Positions 22,101 to 33,394 of a DNA stretch of 64,000 nucleotides are shown here, one piece after another. Within the stretch, counting starts at the first letter, position 1. Each line of letters begins with the position of its first letter. A model generated the notes under the pieces. It was not told the DNA's origin. It saw nothing but the letters and a program-made list of their open reading frames with translations, and did no database searches. The stretch is from Struthio camelus. Lineage: Eukaryota; Chordata; Aves; Struthioniformes; Struthionidae. Both the position numbers and the translations under genes were made by a program. The stretch lies in the NCBI RefSeq assembly GCF_040807025.1, contig NC_090968.1:5073906-5137905 (forward strand). The letters are read 5' to 3'.

Positions 22101-25100
22101 AGCTTCTTGCAGCATATTTCTCTGGCTGCAGGAATATTTTTTCCAGCACAGAGGGGACCACTCGGACGGCGCTCTCAGCACAGAAAGGAAGAGTTTTATG
22201 AAGCGCAACAAGATAGAGGTCACCCCCAGCACAGCCTACCACTAACTTCAAGGTAAACGTGGTTCTGCTGAGACTGCAAGGCAGAGCAGTTACGTTACTG
22301 CTCGAGAAGGGGCTGATGAGTTTGCTGGAACTTTTCTAAGCCTCTCTTGCTTCAGGGCTGAAAGTTTGATCTCACTTCTTCTGTTTTCTCTTTGAACACC
22401 TTTTCTTTCTCTACCGTCAATATGTTATCAAGCTTGTATGTTGTGACCTGGGAAGGCAGTAGATGATTCTTGTATCCTTCTCCCTCCTCGGAGACTTGAT
22501 TTGGCGGGGTGGAATGGCACAGATATGCAGTGTCACTTTGCAAAGATGTTGCGACCAGGTTAAAGAATTTCTCCCCTTGCTTGCTCACAGGCGTGTATTA
22601 ATGGAGTAGAAAAGACATGTTGCAAACTGTCTACAAGCTGAGGCAGTGCATATTCTGTAAGGTTATTAGCATATGCTTGATTTAGACCAGAAAGCTACAT
22701 GCCATAAACATTGTGTAAATGTTACTAGCTAAACTTCATAAGCAGTTTAAATTATCCTCCCTGAATAAATATGCTCTTTCAGAGGAAAAGGCTTCAGAGC
22801 AGATGTTTCCCATTGGCAGAAAGTGTAAGAGAGATCTGTCCCCAGTTAAGAAACTGCTTTCTGTTATGATGGTTAAATTCTCCTAAATCTGAAGTATAGC
22901 CCTTTTGCAAAGCAGCCTTCAACCTAACGGCAGTTTTCATTAGTTAAGCTGTTTTATCATGCAGCAAGCACAGAAGCGTTCAGGATGGCGTCAGGATATG
23001 CAGCAGCATCTGCCTAAAAAGTTCAGTGCCTAAAGCACTGAAACATGGGACTGCTCCTTTCTGGAAAGAACGTAGTCCAGGTTGAGTTCTAATTCTTAAG
23101 CATGCCTATAGATAACTACCTTCTTCTAGATTAACTGTTGCTGTTGAGCTTCAAACAGGTGGTATGGTGTGCAGATAAAGAAAGATCTTAGACAAATATA
23201 GTTTAGAAGAGCATAGAGAAAGATCTTAGTTTAGCTATCTGAGAGCACAAAAAGAAAATTAGTTAGCATCTCTATAATCAGCTTATAAAGATGACACTGC
23301 AGTGCTTTCAAACATGTGCCTAATAGGGGCTGAAAATAATTTGCTTTAAGGTTCCTACATGCCACTATCATTGCACCTATATTGAACCACCCACGGTGGA
23401 GTTTCCTTGGCTGGAAGCTAGAGAGCAGTTAGAAAACATAGAATGAAATATTAGCATGAGCTACAGTAATAGCAAGAGTGCATAGGAGGTAACCACATCT
23501 GTAGCGTAGTATGCTCGATGGCTTTTGCTGCAGAAACGAATTTCATAGGAGGTTAGTTCTAGGGGCGTGATGATGTTGGAATGCCCCCCCCCCCCGAAGA
23601 AAAAGGGCTTATTAATGCTTATTAATGTGAAGTTTAATACTTCAGTCAGGTGGTGCTGAGGCTCAGGATAACTCTTAAGATTGTCTGCTAACCAGTCAAA
23701 TCCAATGTGGTGTTTTCTGAGTGCCAGGGTGGGAATGCAAAGATGAGGTCTTAAGGGAAACCTTCAAGATGACTTAGTAGTTTGGGAAAGCCACCATGAC
23801 TGAAGGGAGTCTTGATGGTTTAGTAGAGGACAATGCCTTTCTTGTCAACAGGGTGATTTAATGGAAAAGCCATGCATTTTGCTGAAGGTGCTATCCCTTT
23901 GCAAGTTAAGCAGAGATGAGAAAATGTGTGCTTAGTAATGTCCTCTGGGTTCTTTTCAATAGTTGACTCCAAAGTTAATTGTCTGAACTTTGTTGCACCA
24001 CTGACTTTTCCTCTGTTTTTTTTGTTTCTTACTGTTTGTTTGTTTGTTTTTAACCTGCTATCCTTTCTCCTCCTAAACTGTTTCATAAAGTCCTTGACAG
24101 TATTTAAAAACACAATAACGTTCATTCTTCGAGATGGCTACTCTAGTGGATGGAATGATTTAAAGGATCATCAGTCTGTTGCTTTGTAAAGCACTTTCTC
24201 CGGAATACTCTGGGAGCGTGTGAATGTAGCTACATGTTTACTGTAAATGTCTGCATATGTTGAGAAATACATGTTGAGGAAAAAAAGTCCTAATTTGTTG
24301 TAGTGCTGATGGAAGTTTTATGTTATTTCAAGGGGAGAGTAAACTCAGAATATGACTAGAGGACTGAATATCTGTATAATGGAAGTGTGGACACAGGTTG
24401 ACTTCAGAACAGCAGATTGTTATCCACCTCTATCTGCGCTCCTGTGGGTTAGGCTGTATCAAGACAACGTTATGCATGGCAGGGGAAGGGGTCTTTTTCT
24501 TAGAGGGTATCTGCTATTTGCTAATGCTCTTCAATCTCAGGATGTGCACGTGTGTGTTCTGGTACTGTGAATCGGTGTGTGTCAGCTGTGGATATGAATG
24601 TATTGCATTTCTGTAGGGTCTTTATACATGAACTAATTGTGTATGCTTAAGGAAAAGGGGTGCAGAATCCTGTAGCACCAGTTGTCACCGCTGCTTTTGT
24701 TCACCATAACTGCATCCGTTAGCTGTAAATTAAAGAATTTAATAGTACTAGGTTAAATCTTTTTTTTTTTTCTCCTGCTTAATTGTCTTGGAAGTAAATT
24801 TGGGAATAAGCTCTGTTTCCTATTAAGAGTGCAGTAAAAGGTCTGTGCAACAGCCAGCTGATGCTGGCCAGGAGCCTGAGAATTGTCATGATTCACCTCT
24901 CTATTCATCTTTGTCACCAGGCAAAGGGAGGAGATAAGGCAAATTAAGATCTCCTGTCAAAGTGAAGCATATTTGAATTGCAGCTATGACATGGAGAGAA
25001 GATACTGCATGTGTTCATCTGATCCCCAGGCAAGTTTCTTCTGCCTTCTACGGTGAATACATGACTCAAAGGGCTAAAACCTAAAGCAAACATCTGTTGC

Positions 25101-27700
25101 TTCAGTTGAAGCAGCAGGTCTCGGCAGAGACCACAGCCTGGATTTGGGAGCTGTAAGAAACCTTCAGCTGGCTGAAACATGCTGATCATGGACCCAGGTG
25201 TTTGTGCCTGCAACCATTGCTCTGTCCATGCAGCATTGGAGAGCATATTTCTAAAGGCTGGATCTCATAGATCTAATCAAATACTGATGCAGAGGGCTTT
25301 GGTTAGGTAACTTCAATAAACGCTGATTTTTCTGTAATAGACCTGTAGCTATCTTTTTAAAAAAACAAAGTGCCTTTTCTTTCCTGCTCTCCTAACTTGC
25401 ATGTTTGTCCATTGGAGTTTCTCTTGAATCTAATTTCTTTAGCAAGTAATGGCAAGCGATATGCATTCCTGGGCTACGTGCATCCTCTTTGTTGGCTCTT
25501 CAAAGAGCTATCTGTTGTAGGAGAATACATTTATCCCCCTCTCAGCTGGCAAACGCTCCAAACTTTTTTCCTTTCCGTGTAGCACATGTTTCGGTAAGTC
25601 AGTAGCTTTTTAGGGGGAAAAAAATTGTGCATGTGTGTATGTATATATGTATGCATGTTTGAATGTGAAGCAGAGGCCAGAAGGTTCTTAAAATATTATT
25701 AATCTTGTTTCTCTCTTGAGAGAGATCTTGTGAGATGACAGTGTCTGTTCACATAGTCTGTAGCAATCTGGTAATCTGTGTTAAACTGGCTACTAATTGT
25801 CAGCAGGGGTCTGCCCACTGCCCCGGGTGCCCTCTGGGGTCTAAGGGGGCGCGCTTTAGTTTGCAGAGAAGACGGGTAAGGAATATTGCAGTGGTCAGTT
25901 CAGGCTCAGCTGATGGGCTGGTGGCTAGTGAAGTTGTGGCAGCTCTAGAGCTTCAGATCGTGCAAGTTTTGCCTCTGCTCCCAGAGGGCATGGTGGGACT
26001 TGGTTCTCTCCTTTCCTGCAGCATCCTGACAAACTGGAAGAGGCAAGCTATGCTTGCTAGCTTCCCTGATGTAAGTGACTGTATTAGCTACCAGTTGCCC
26101 TCGGCTGGTTTGTAATAATTCGAGGTCTGCTTTCTTAAGGTAGCTCTGAGCTTCCTGATAGAAGGTTTTTGTTCCTCATCAGCAACAGCTGTCTGAAGTG
26201 ACTTACAAAAGTCCTGTGCTAATAGGAGACCTCCACGGAGCCCGAGCGAAAGGGCTGAGCAAATGGAAACAACCCGATGGCACTGGCTAATATGTGTTGG
26301 TTCTTTTCATCTCAACCGTAAAGAGGAATTCGGAGAAAATGTGTGTTCCTCTGTGTGATGACTAGCTGATTATATTGCTTTCCTTCTGGCTTGCAGAGTC
26401 TCTGGATTTGTAATACATCAGAGTGTTATCCTGCAATGATCTCTGCTGTCCTACTTGTGCCGGGCTCTGCTCTGACTCCTATACAACGTTTTCGCAAACA
26501 AGCCTCAGTTTATGGTTTCGATGCCCCCAGCTGCATTTCAGCTTCCTTCAGTGGCTTGAAGTTTACAGCTTCTGAATGAACCATTCTTAATGTATTTTTT
26601 TTAACCATGCTGTTACTCTAGATTGCGGACGTGAACACTGATTCTGATCTGGGAGGATCCTGTTACAGCTAATTCCCGAGCGTGTGGCTGTTTGTGAATC
26701 GGCATGCGAAGCAGTTACGTGTTTTATGTGAGAGCTGTACGTGGAAATCGTCCAAGCTTCAGCAGTTAGTTTTTCACCTGCCTATGGGAAAGGCCTGGAA
26801 CAATTTTCCTATTGCTTCATGTGAAGCTAAGCTTAGATATATCTGTATGACATTGGTTTATGAAACCTAATGCTTTGTCCACCATCTCTTGTAACACGGA
26901 TTAACTTTTCCTGGAAGGGAAATGCTTGCAGGATGACTGCTTTGTGTATTCCCTGCAGGTACCTACTTCTTGTGGGGCAACGGATGCATCCTAAAGCAAA
27001 CAGAAAATTGCTGATGCACCAGGACACGTGTTCTGTGCTGCTTCAGGTTGCTTCAGCTTCCACCTGTAGCATGCTCTTTGTATTGCCTGTCCTTTGCTTC
27101 CCCTCTCCTAAAAACGGCTGTGCCACTGACACCAGAAAGGGCTCGTGTGACCCATCTAGTGTGGCAGAATGTCAGCTCTCCCCTGCGGAGGCCATCCCAT
27201 GGTCAGAGGACTTTGTGCCCTGGGTTTGTTGTTATCTAGCCCCCTCTGCTCCAAGACAGGTTCAGTTATGCTTAAGTCGTTCTGAGCGATGTTTGGGGAT
27301 CTCTAGGAAGAGCGTTAACAGCGCTGGTGACTTTCTCGTCTCCCCAGTCAGTGCTTCCCTGCTGTGCTGTGGGGTGTGGAGCTGCATGAGGAGCATACAG
27401 TCTCCTCCAGAGCCGCTTAACCGCTGGGATAAGTTCTGATCTCAGGTTGTTCCTCTAGCTAATGGGGCTCTGCTGTAAATCTGGGGTTTTGGCCATTGTT
27501 TGGTATATCTGGCCCCACCAGTGACCTTTGTGTCTTATTATTGACAGATCCATAAACACTATACAGCTGACGGAGCTTCAGAGATGTTACTGAAGGGGCT
27601 GGTGTGAATGAGCGGGCTCTAATTCCCGGCCTGCATTGGGATTATGGTCGGCGGGGGTTTATCTACGGAAGTGTTGGCCTTGGTGCCTGATGTAGAGATG
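13134..27700. other. Spacer between ENTPD4 and LOXL2, no protein gene seen
   Basis: About 14.5 kb without any exon I can recognise. There are many short chance frames on both strands. The longest is 189 codons (26870-27439, plus strand) and has no known domain. Small features are a C-run at 23585-23596, a doubled GCTTATTAAT unit near 23608-23627, an imperfect tandem 18-mer at 18485-18521, and homopolymer T or A tracts. The LOXL2 noncoding first exon or its distal regulatory elements may lie here, but I cannot place them. Confidence 0.55.
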
Positions 27701-27779
27701 AGCCTCTTGAACGACAGGAGAAACGTATATCTGAGCTTTGGCTCTTAATGAAGCAAATGGTAATGTTTCCGTTAACTTT

Positions 27780-27940
27780 CATAGCACTGGAGAGCGGCCC
27801 AGCGTGGAAGCGTCCCTGTGTCGGCCGAAGCACCGCTCGCGCAGCAGCGGGGAAACGCTGTCGGTGCCGCGGCCGCCGCTTGCTGCGGGGTGTGCGAGCG
27901 TGCCTGAGGAATGCGCTTTGGGCAGCGGGGCGTGGAATTG
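27780..27940. promoter_or_regulatory. GC/CpG-rich patch upstream of LOXL2, candidate promoter
   Basis: A roughly 160-base block rich in CpG and GCCGC-type words (for example GCCGCGGCCGCCG around 27868) stands out against the plain spacer on either side. LOXL2 in other vertebrates begins with a noncoding exon far upstream of the ATG exon, and this is the only CpG cluster between ENTPD4 and the first LOXL2 coding exon. I see neither a TATA box nor a convincing splice donor next to it, so its role as the LOXL2 start is only a possibility. Confidence 0.3.
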
Positions 27941-30900
27941 AAAATGTAGATCGGACAACTTGTGCGATACCGTTTCGAGTGGCTGAATAACAACTGTTTG
28001 GTACTCCTGGCTGAGACCCAGGCGTGCCAATAGTGGTCTGAGCGCTAATTGTTTCTTCCTTCTGATGGAGGCCCCATGTCATGCAAGCCAAGCGGAGCAT
28101 TGCTGGATCCACAGGCACAAAGGACTCAAATCAACCGCTCCAGACTTTCCTTTTGTTGCCCGGATAAGGAGGGGAACAGGAAAGCTGGTGTTTCACGTCT
28201 TGTCTGAGTTGATCTATTGTTTGGAGGATTTGGTAAAATTAAAAAAGGGATCCTTGCTGGTAGGAGTAAATTTTTGATATGGGGAGGTGCATGCCATATT
28301 AGCTTCAGCTAGTGAATTCTCTGCAGAAATAAAAGCTCAATATTATTTTGAAATTAAGCTGTTGCACGTTTCCCTGTGAGCCTGTGTGCCCGTCTGTTCC
28401 TTTCAGGGCTTAAGACTGGAGTTGTGAAAAGGGCTGAGTCAGCAGCTTGCAGGCGTATGCCTTAAATTACAAGGTAATGCAAAGATGGAGAGTAATCTTA
28501 TGGCCTGAGGAAGCACAGGACCGAGAGCCAGAAGACCTTCAGCATTTTCCTGGCTTCTCCATTTAACTTATTGAATAAGGTTTTTAATATTCTGTCCTGG
28601 ATTCTCTTGAATGGAGAGACCGTAATATGCACTTCTAGGCTTATGTCATTAATAACTCTGGAGGCCGTTAAAGAAAGGATAGAAGAGGAAGAATGAGCCC
28701 TACAATAAAGGGAATAGCCAACATAAATGAAATGTCTTGCAAACCTAAGCCTAGATTTGTTTTTCAGAGAGTTCAGCATGCGCAATTCCCTTTGAGACTT
28801 GGGGAGAAAAAAACGTCCAGATCTCAAGCGTAGCCACACAGATGAGTGTGTTTTTTCTAAATGTTTTTCATAATAAATGTTGTTGTGGCTTATAACGATG
28901 CCATCATAAATCTGTGTGTGCGCTTGACGCCTATCTGATGCAGACTGTCCATGTTTGCTTCTTTAAATGTTCCTAAGTGGATCTGTCACCGAGTCCTCAG
29001 TGTTTCTGTTCCGGAGCAGTGACGATTTTCTCTGATACTGGTGCAGTACAACTAGCATCTTGTAGCCAAGGAGAGAGATTGCAGGAGGAGCTGGGAGAGA
29101 ATAAATCCAAAACTCGCGTGGCTATTCAGTGCTATGGAGTGAAAGAAGGTGCGTGAAACTTTGTGGGATGCCAGCTGCCTGTGTTCAAATTCCACTGGCT
29201 TCTGTGACATGGTGAATCAGTCTGAATAGTTTCTCTTAAGTACCTTGATAAACAAGACCTCTGGGCAGGTAAGGCTTTATTTCTGGGGTACTGCAGACAC
29301 TGTGAAAGCTTTGCCTCCCGATGGTTGAATGTGTGACTGTTCTGAAGCGGATGGTAATACGATCTGAAGGAAAAGCAGGCTGTAGTTGCTCGTACGCACT
29401 GCGGTGTTGCTTCGCGAAGCGTATGGGATTGCTGCTGCTCTGCTCTTTTGGAGATTCCTTTGAGACTCACTTCTGCAGGTGGGATAGGGCCAGAGTGGGG
29501 ACTCGAGGATGTTTTTCCAGTCCCTTTTCTGGAGGCCCTTTAGTAGCCTTCAGTGATCCTTGAAGGATCCTGACAAACATAGATGAGCCAGGATGCTATA
29601 TCACCTAACCGTGAAACCTATGTGCCCCGAGCCGCTCTCTGCGGCAGAGGTCCAGGATAGTGTTCATACAAGCTTGTTAAAATGCTGTTTTGCTAGTCCA
29701 ACTCCCCTCTGCTGAGCAAGGGGCTCTCAGGGAACCTTATCTTCCCTCACCAGGTTTTCATTAAGTTCTATGGTAAATGATGTTTTTTCTTAATCTCACT
29801 CGACTCCCAAAGTCTCTAAGCTTTCGGGGAACAAAAGCAAAGCAGCCTGTGGTTGCAATTCGGAGTATGGGACTCCTGGGTCTCCTGACCTGGCAAGGCC
29901 AGCAGGGCTGTGCCAAGAGGGCAAACTGGACCTACTGTATTTGCACAAAGACCTAAGTTAGTACCTGCCTGACTAAGCTTGGTATCTAATTAAAGTAACC
30001 TGGAAGACTTTTGTCACCCCCATCCTACAGCTGCTTGCGCGCCATGAGGTTTCCCATTGCTGAGCCTTTTTTAAAAAGGCTCTGGCATCTTGCAGTGGTC
30101 TGTCTGCTTTATTAATTAACACTTCAGGGAGCACCGTGCTCAGCTGGTAACTATTACATCCTGCCTCTGAACGGTTTCCCCAGATTCTTGTGTCTTTTGG
30201 CTGAAGTCCTTCAGTAAAACGACCCAAGAGCTTTGGTCCGTATGGAAAGCAGTCCTGGAGAGTGAGTAACGCCGTTTTTTAGCTACCTACTCCTTGGCCT
30301 CTGATCATGAAAGACCCCTCTTAACCCAAGAGCAGAGTTACCACTGGTCATTGTTTGCCTTGGCACAAGAAGGATAAGTGAAACGTGCTGACCTGCTGGT
30401 TGCAGACTATTTGTTGGTCCTTTCCTTCTGCAAAGTATTCCTGTTTAATTATTATTAAGCTTTCTGGAGTATTATAAACAAAACTGTAACCTAGAGGGAA
30501 ATTTGTCCTATTCAGTTAATTACGATGACGTGCCATCTCCTCTCTCGGGAGCTACAGGTCTTCCAAGACTTGACTTTAAGGCCACTCACCTCAGATTATC
30601 TGGCTTGGCCTCCTGAAATGTCCATCACCAGGTTGCCTGCTACACATTTGCTCAGGCTTATTAAATCCAAAAGCCGATTTCTGCAGTAGCAAGAGACAAA
30701 CAACTAAATAAAATGAAGTAGGTCAAAACAGGTGTTTAAAGAAGATCAGAACTGAAAACCAGATTTTCTGTTAGTCCTCTGTTGGGTTCACGTTTCTATT
30801 CTCTGATGTCTCCCTGCACAGAGGAGTCGTAGTCTTAATGCCTGTCGTTCCTGCCTCTGTTCGGGAGAGGCTGGACTCTCTCCGTCTTTTTTTTCTCCAT

Positions 30901-32951
30901 CAGTTGTTTGACTTGCAACTAATGTATGTTGGTCTTCCCTGTTATGATCTGACTACAGGGATTTCTTGTATTTTTATTTTTTTTAAATACTGTTCGCGGT
31001 AATCACTCTGCCCGTGTGTTATTCTCTGGGCTAAAAATCATCTCATCTCCGTGAAAAACACTGTAAGAGGTTTCTTGTGAAATCATTGCTGGTAAGTATT
31101 GAAGTCAGGCATGTCTGACTAGTATGAATATGTCTTTAGTCAGGAGCCTTTTATTTTTATAAAACACATGTATCCTGTGCCGTTGACTGCATTTTCTTTG
31201 GGAAATCCTCTTTGCTGCTGGAGGAGAGCAGCCTTGTGAAAGGAATTGTACTTCCTTCCTCTCTCCCCCTCCAACTTTCTCTGACATAGTCAGGATATTT
31301 TTTTTCCCTTGCTCTTTCAGCCTCACCACCTAACCTGCAAAATTTCTAAAAATACTTTTGTTTCCATGCTAGTATTTCTTTGAGTGCCTTATGAAAACTT
31401 ACAAATCTCAATCTGGTGAAACCACTGTGAGAGTGCCTGGTGCCCTGAAACCAAATTTTTACTTAAAAACAAGACTCAGGAATTTTCTACCCCTGTTTTC
31501 CCCCTTCCCTATCCCCTTGGTGTAGTTAAATCTGTTGTTGAGTCCCACCTTACTTTTTCTGTTCCCTTCTCTGATATCCAATGATAGAAGCATGCAGGTT
31601 AAAAGTCTGTTTCATGCACGTGGCTCTTGGGCAGATGCTTTTCTACCCCCAGGTCTCAAAGGGAGGAAGCTCACTATCATCAGCCCTGTTTGACACAAGG
31701 GGAAATTGAGGCACAGCAGTGGAAGTGATTCGCTTGAGATCGCGCAGCACATCAGCCTCAGTGCTGAGATTTGACCTGATGTCTCCTAAGTTTCAGATTA
31801 ATTGCTTGGGATTTGTGATGCATCTCCTCTCTACTTTGAAAAGCTGCTTAATGCATTTCACTGCCTTCACATGTGTGTGTCATCTTCTCGTCACTTTTTG
31901 GGGATGGCTAAGACCTAGCAAAAATACTGGAGGATTTTTACTTTTAGACATCTGTTTTCAGAGCCAAATCTCTCCCCGCACCTCCCCTTTGGTGGTTGCC
32001 AGGAAATAACGGAGCTTTAAAGAGCTGGGGAGCTTTTTCCCCACCGTGCTCTGGCATTGCTTCATTTGGAAACTATTCAACCGTTAACCTCGCCATGTGT
32101 GACTGGACCACTCCATGTGCTGGGTGCCTGAATGAAGCTGGGGAGTATGAGAGTGAGAAGGGGCAGAAAATGATCAAACACTGAACTGTATACAACATCT
32201 GGGTGAAGTTCCTTTAACGGGCCAAAAAGTTTCCCGTTCATACCTTAACTGACTAGTTTATATGTAGCAGTTGTGCAACAAGTGAGTCCCTATCTAGACT
32301 TAGCGGCCAAAGGCTGAAGAGCAGTTAGCGTTAATCCGGCAAGGTCAGACAGAGCTACTTCTGCAAGTGTATCTGTGTACGATAACATACGTCAATTTTA
32401 TACAGATGAAACCAGGCGTACAGTAACAGAAACAAGCCCTCTACCATTGTATTGGGGAAAACAGACTTCAATATAAACCTCACTTGTGAGCACAGTAGGC
32501 TGTATTTCATTTTCCTTCTGGTTTTCCATTGTTTAAATGATGGATTTGGCTCCCTTGTCAAAGGGGGTGTGGGAGAAACATGGTTCAGTTCTGTCCTGGT
32601 AGGATTTGAATCCAGATTGGCCAAAGCCTGTTAGGGGCACTAAACTACTGGATTTTCAGAGGGGTAGGAAAATCCTATTGCTAGCACTTGACCTGTGGAA
32701 TTTTGCACTGGAAAAAATGCTTTCCAGCCAAAACCATTTGGCAAGTTGGCCCAAACTTGCAAATGGTTTTTGTGGGTTTTGGGGTTTTTTTGTGTGTGTA
32801 CCTCCACCCCACAAAATATAATTTACTTGACTTTGTATTTTACAGGCAACATTGGATATAGTCGCTTCCATAGCTTCCATCCCCTGCTGAAGCAAGAGAT
32901 ATGAAGTCTGTGTCATTACCAAGCCTTACACAAACTTTCCTTTCATTTCAG
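27941..32951. other. Spacer or LOXL2 intron 1 before the first coding exon
   Basis: No recognisable exon. It contains a MIR-like SINE remnant at 31660-31810, a perfect 21-base palindrome at 30062-30082, and T-rich tracts. If the LOXL2 transcript starts upstream, this is intron 1, ending at the CATTTCAG acceptor at 32951. Confidence 0.5.
31660..31810 (-). mobile_element. MIR-like SINE remnant
   Basis: The plus strand reads GGGGAAATTGAGGCACAGCAG, then a GTGATTCGCTTGAGATCGCGC block and GAGATTTGACCTGATGTCTCC. These correspond in order to the reverse complement of the MIR core (remaining lines of 'gaaactgaggcacag', 'cttgcccaaggtcacacag', 'gattcgaaccc'). It is diverged and truncated, as expected for an ancient copy in a sauropsid genome. 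Confidence 0.7.
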
Positions 32952-33394
32952 GACAGCCACACAGTACCTACCTGCACTGATTGGCAGCTGCTAGCAGAGG
33001 ATTTGGCTCTGAGAACTGTGAGCACTGAAAATGGAAAGATTCCTGGGTTTCAACCATAACCACTGTTTCATCATGCTGTTCTTCTTCACCTCCCTGAGCC
33101 CGCTGGGCCTTGCCCAGTATGAACACTGGCCCTACCTCCCCGGTTACCCTGAGCCACCCCCGCAAGTGTACCAGACCCCTCCGAGGCCGGCAAACGTTCC
33201 CAAGATCCAGCTGCGCCTGGCAGGGCAGAAAAGAAAACACAATGAAGGCCGAGTGGAGGTGTTTTACAGCGGCGAGTGGGGCACAGTGTGTGATGATGAC
33301 TTCTCCATCCACGCCGCTCACGTGGTCTGCAGGGAGCTGGGCTACGTGGAGGCTGTGTCCTGGCTACCAAGCTCAAAGTATGGAAAAGGAGAAG
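32952..33394 (+). other. LOXL2: LOXL2 first coding exon (exon 2) including 5' UTR
   Basis: The acceptor is TTTCATTTCAG ending at 32951, and the donor is GAAG|GTAAGG with the GT at 33395. There are 79 bases of leader without any ATG before the coding start at 33031. The start has A at -3 and G at +4. The exon would be joined to an upstream noncoding exon not located here. Confidence 0.8.
33031..33394 (+). CDS. LOXL2: LOXL2 coding exon: signal peptide and first half of SRCR1
   Basis: Codes residues 1-122. A hydrophobic, Phe-rich signal peptide (core [11 protein letters not shown]) is followed by a proline- and tyrosine-rich linker. SRCR1 then begins at [12 protein letters not shown] with the family signature [11 protein letters not shown] and [11 protein letters not shown]. 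Confidence 0.97.
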
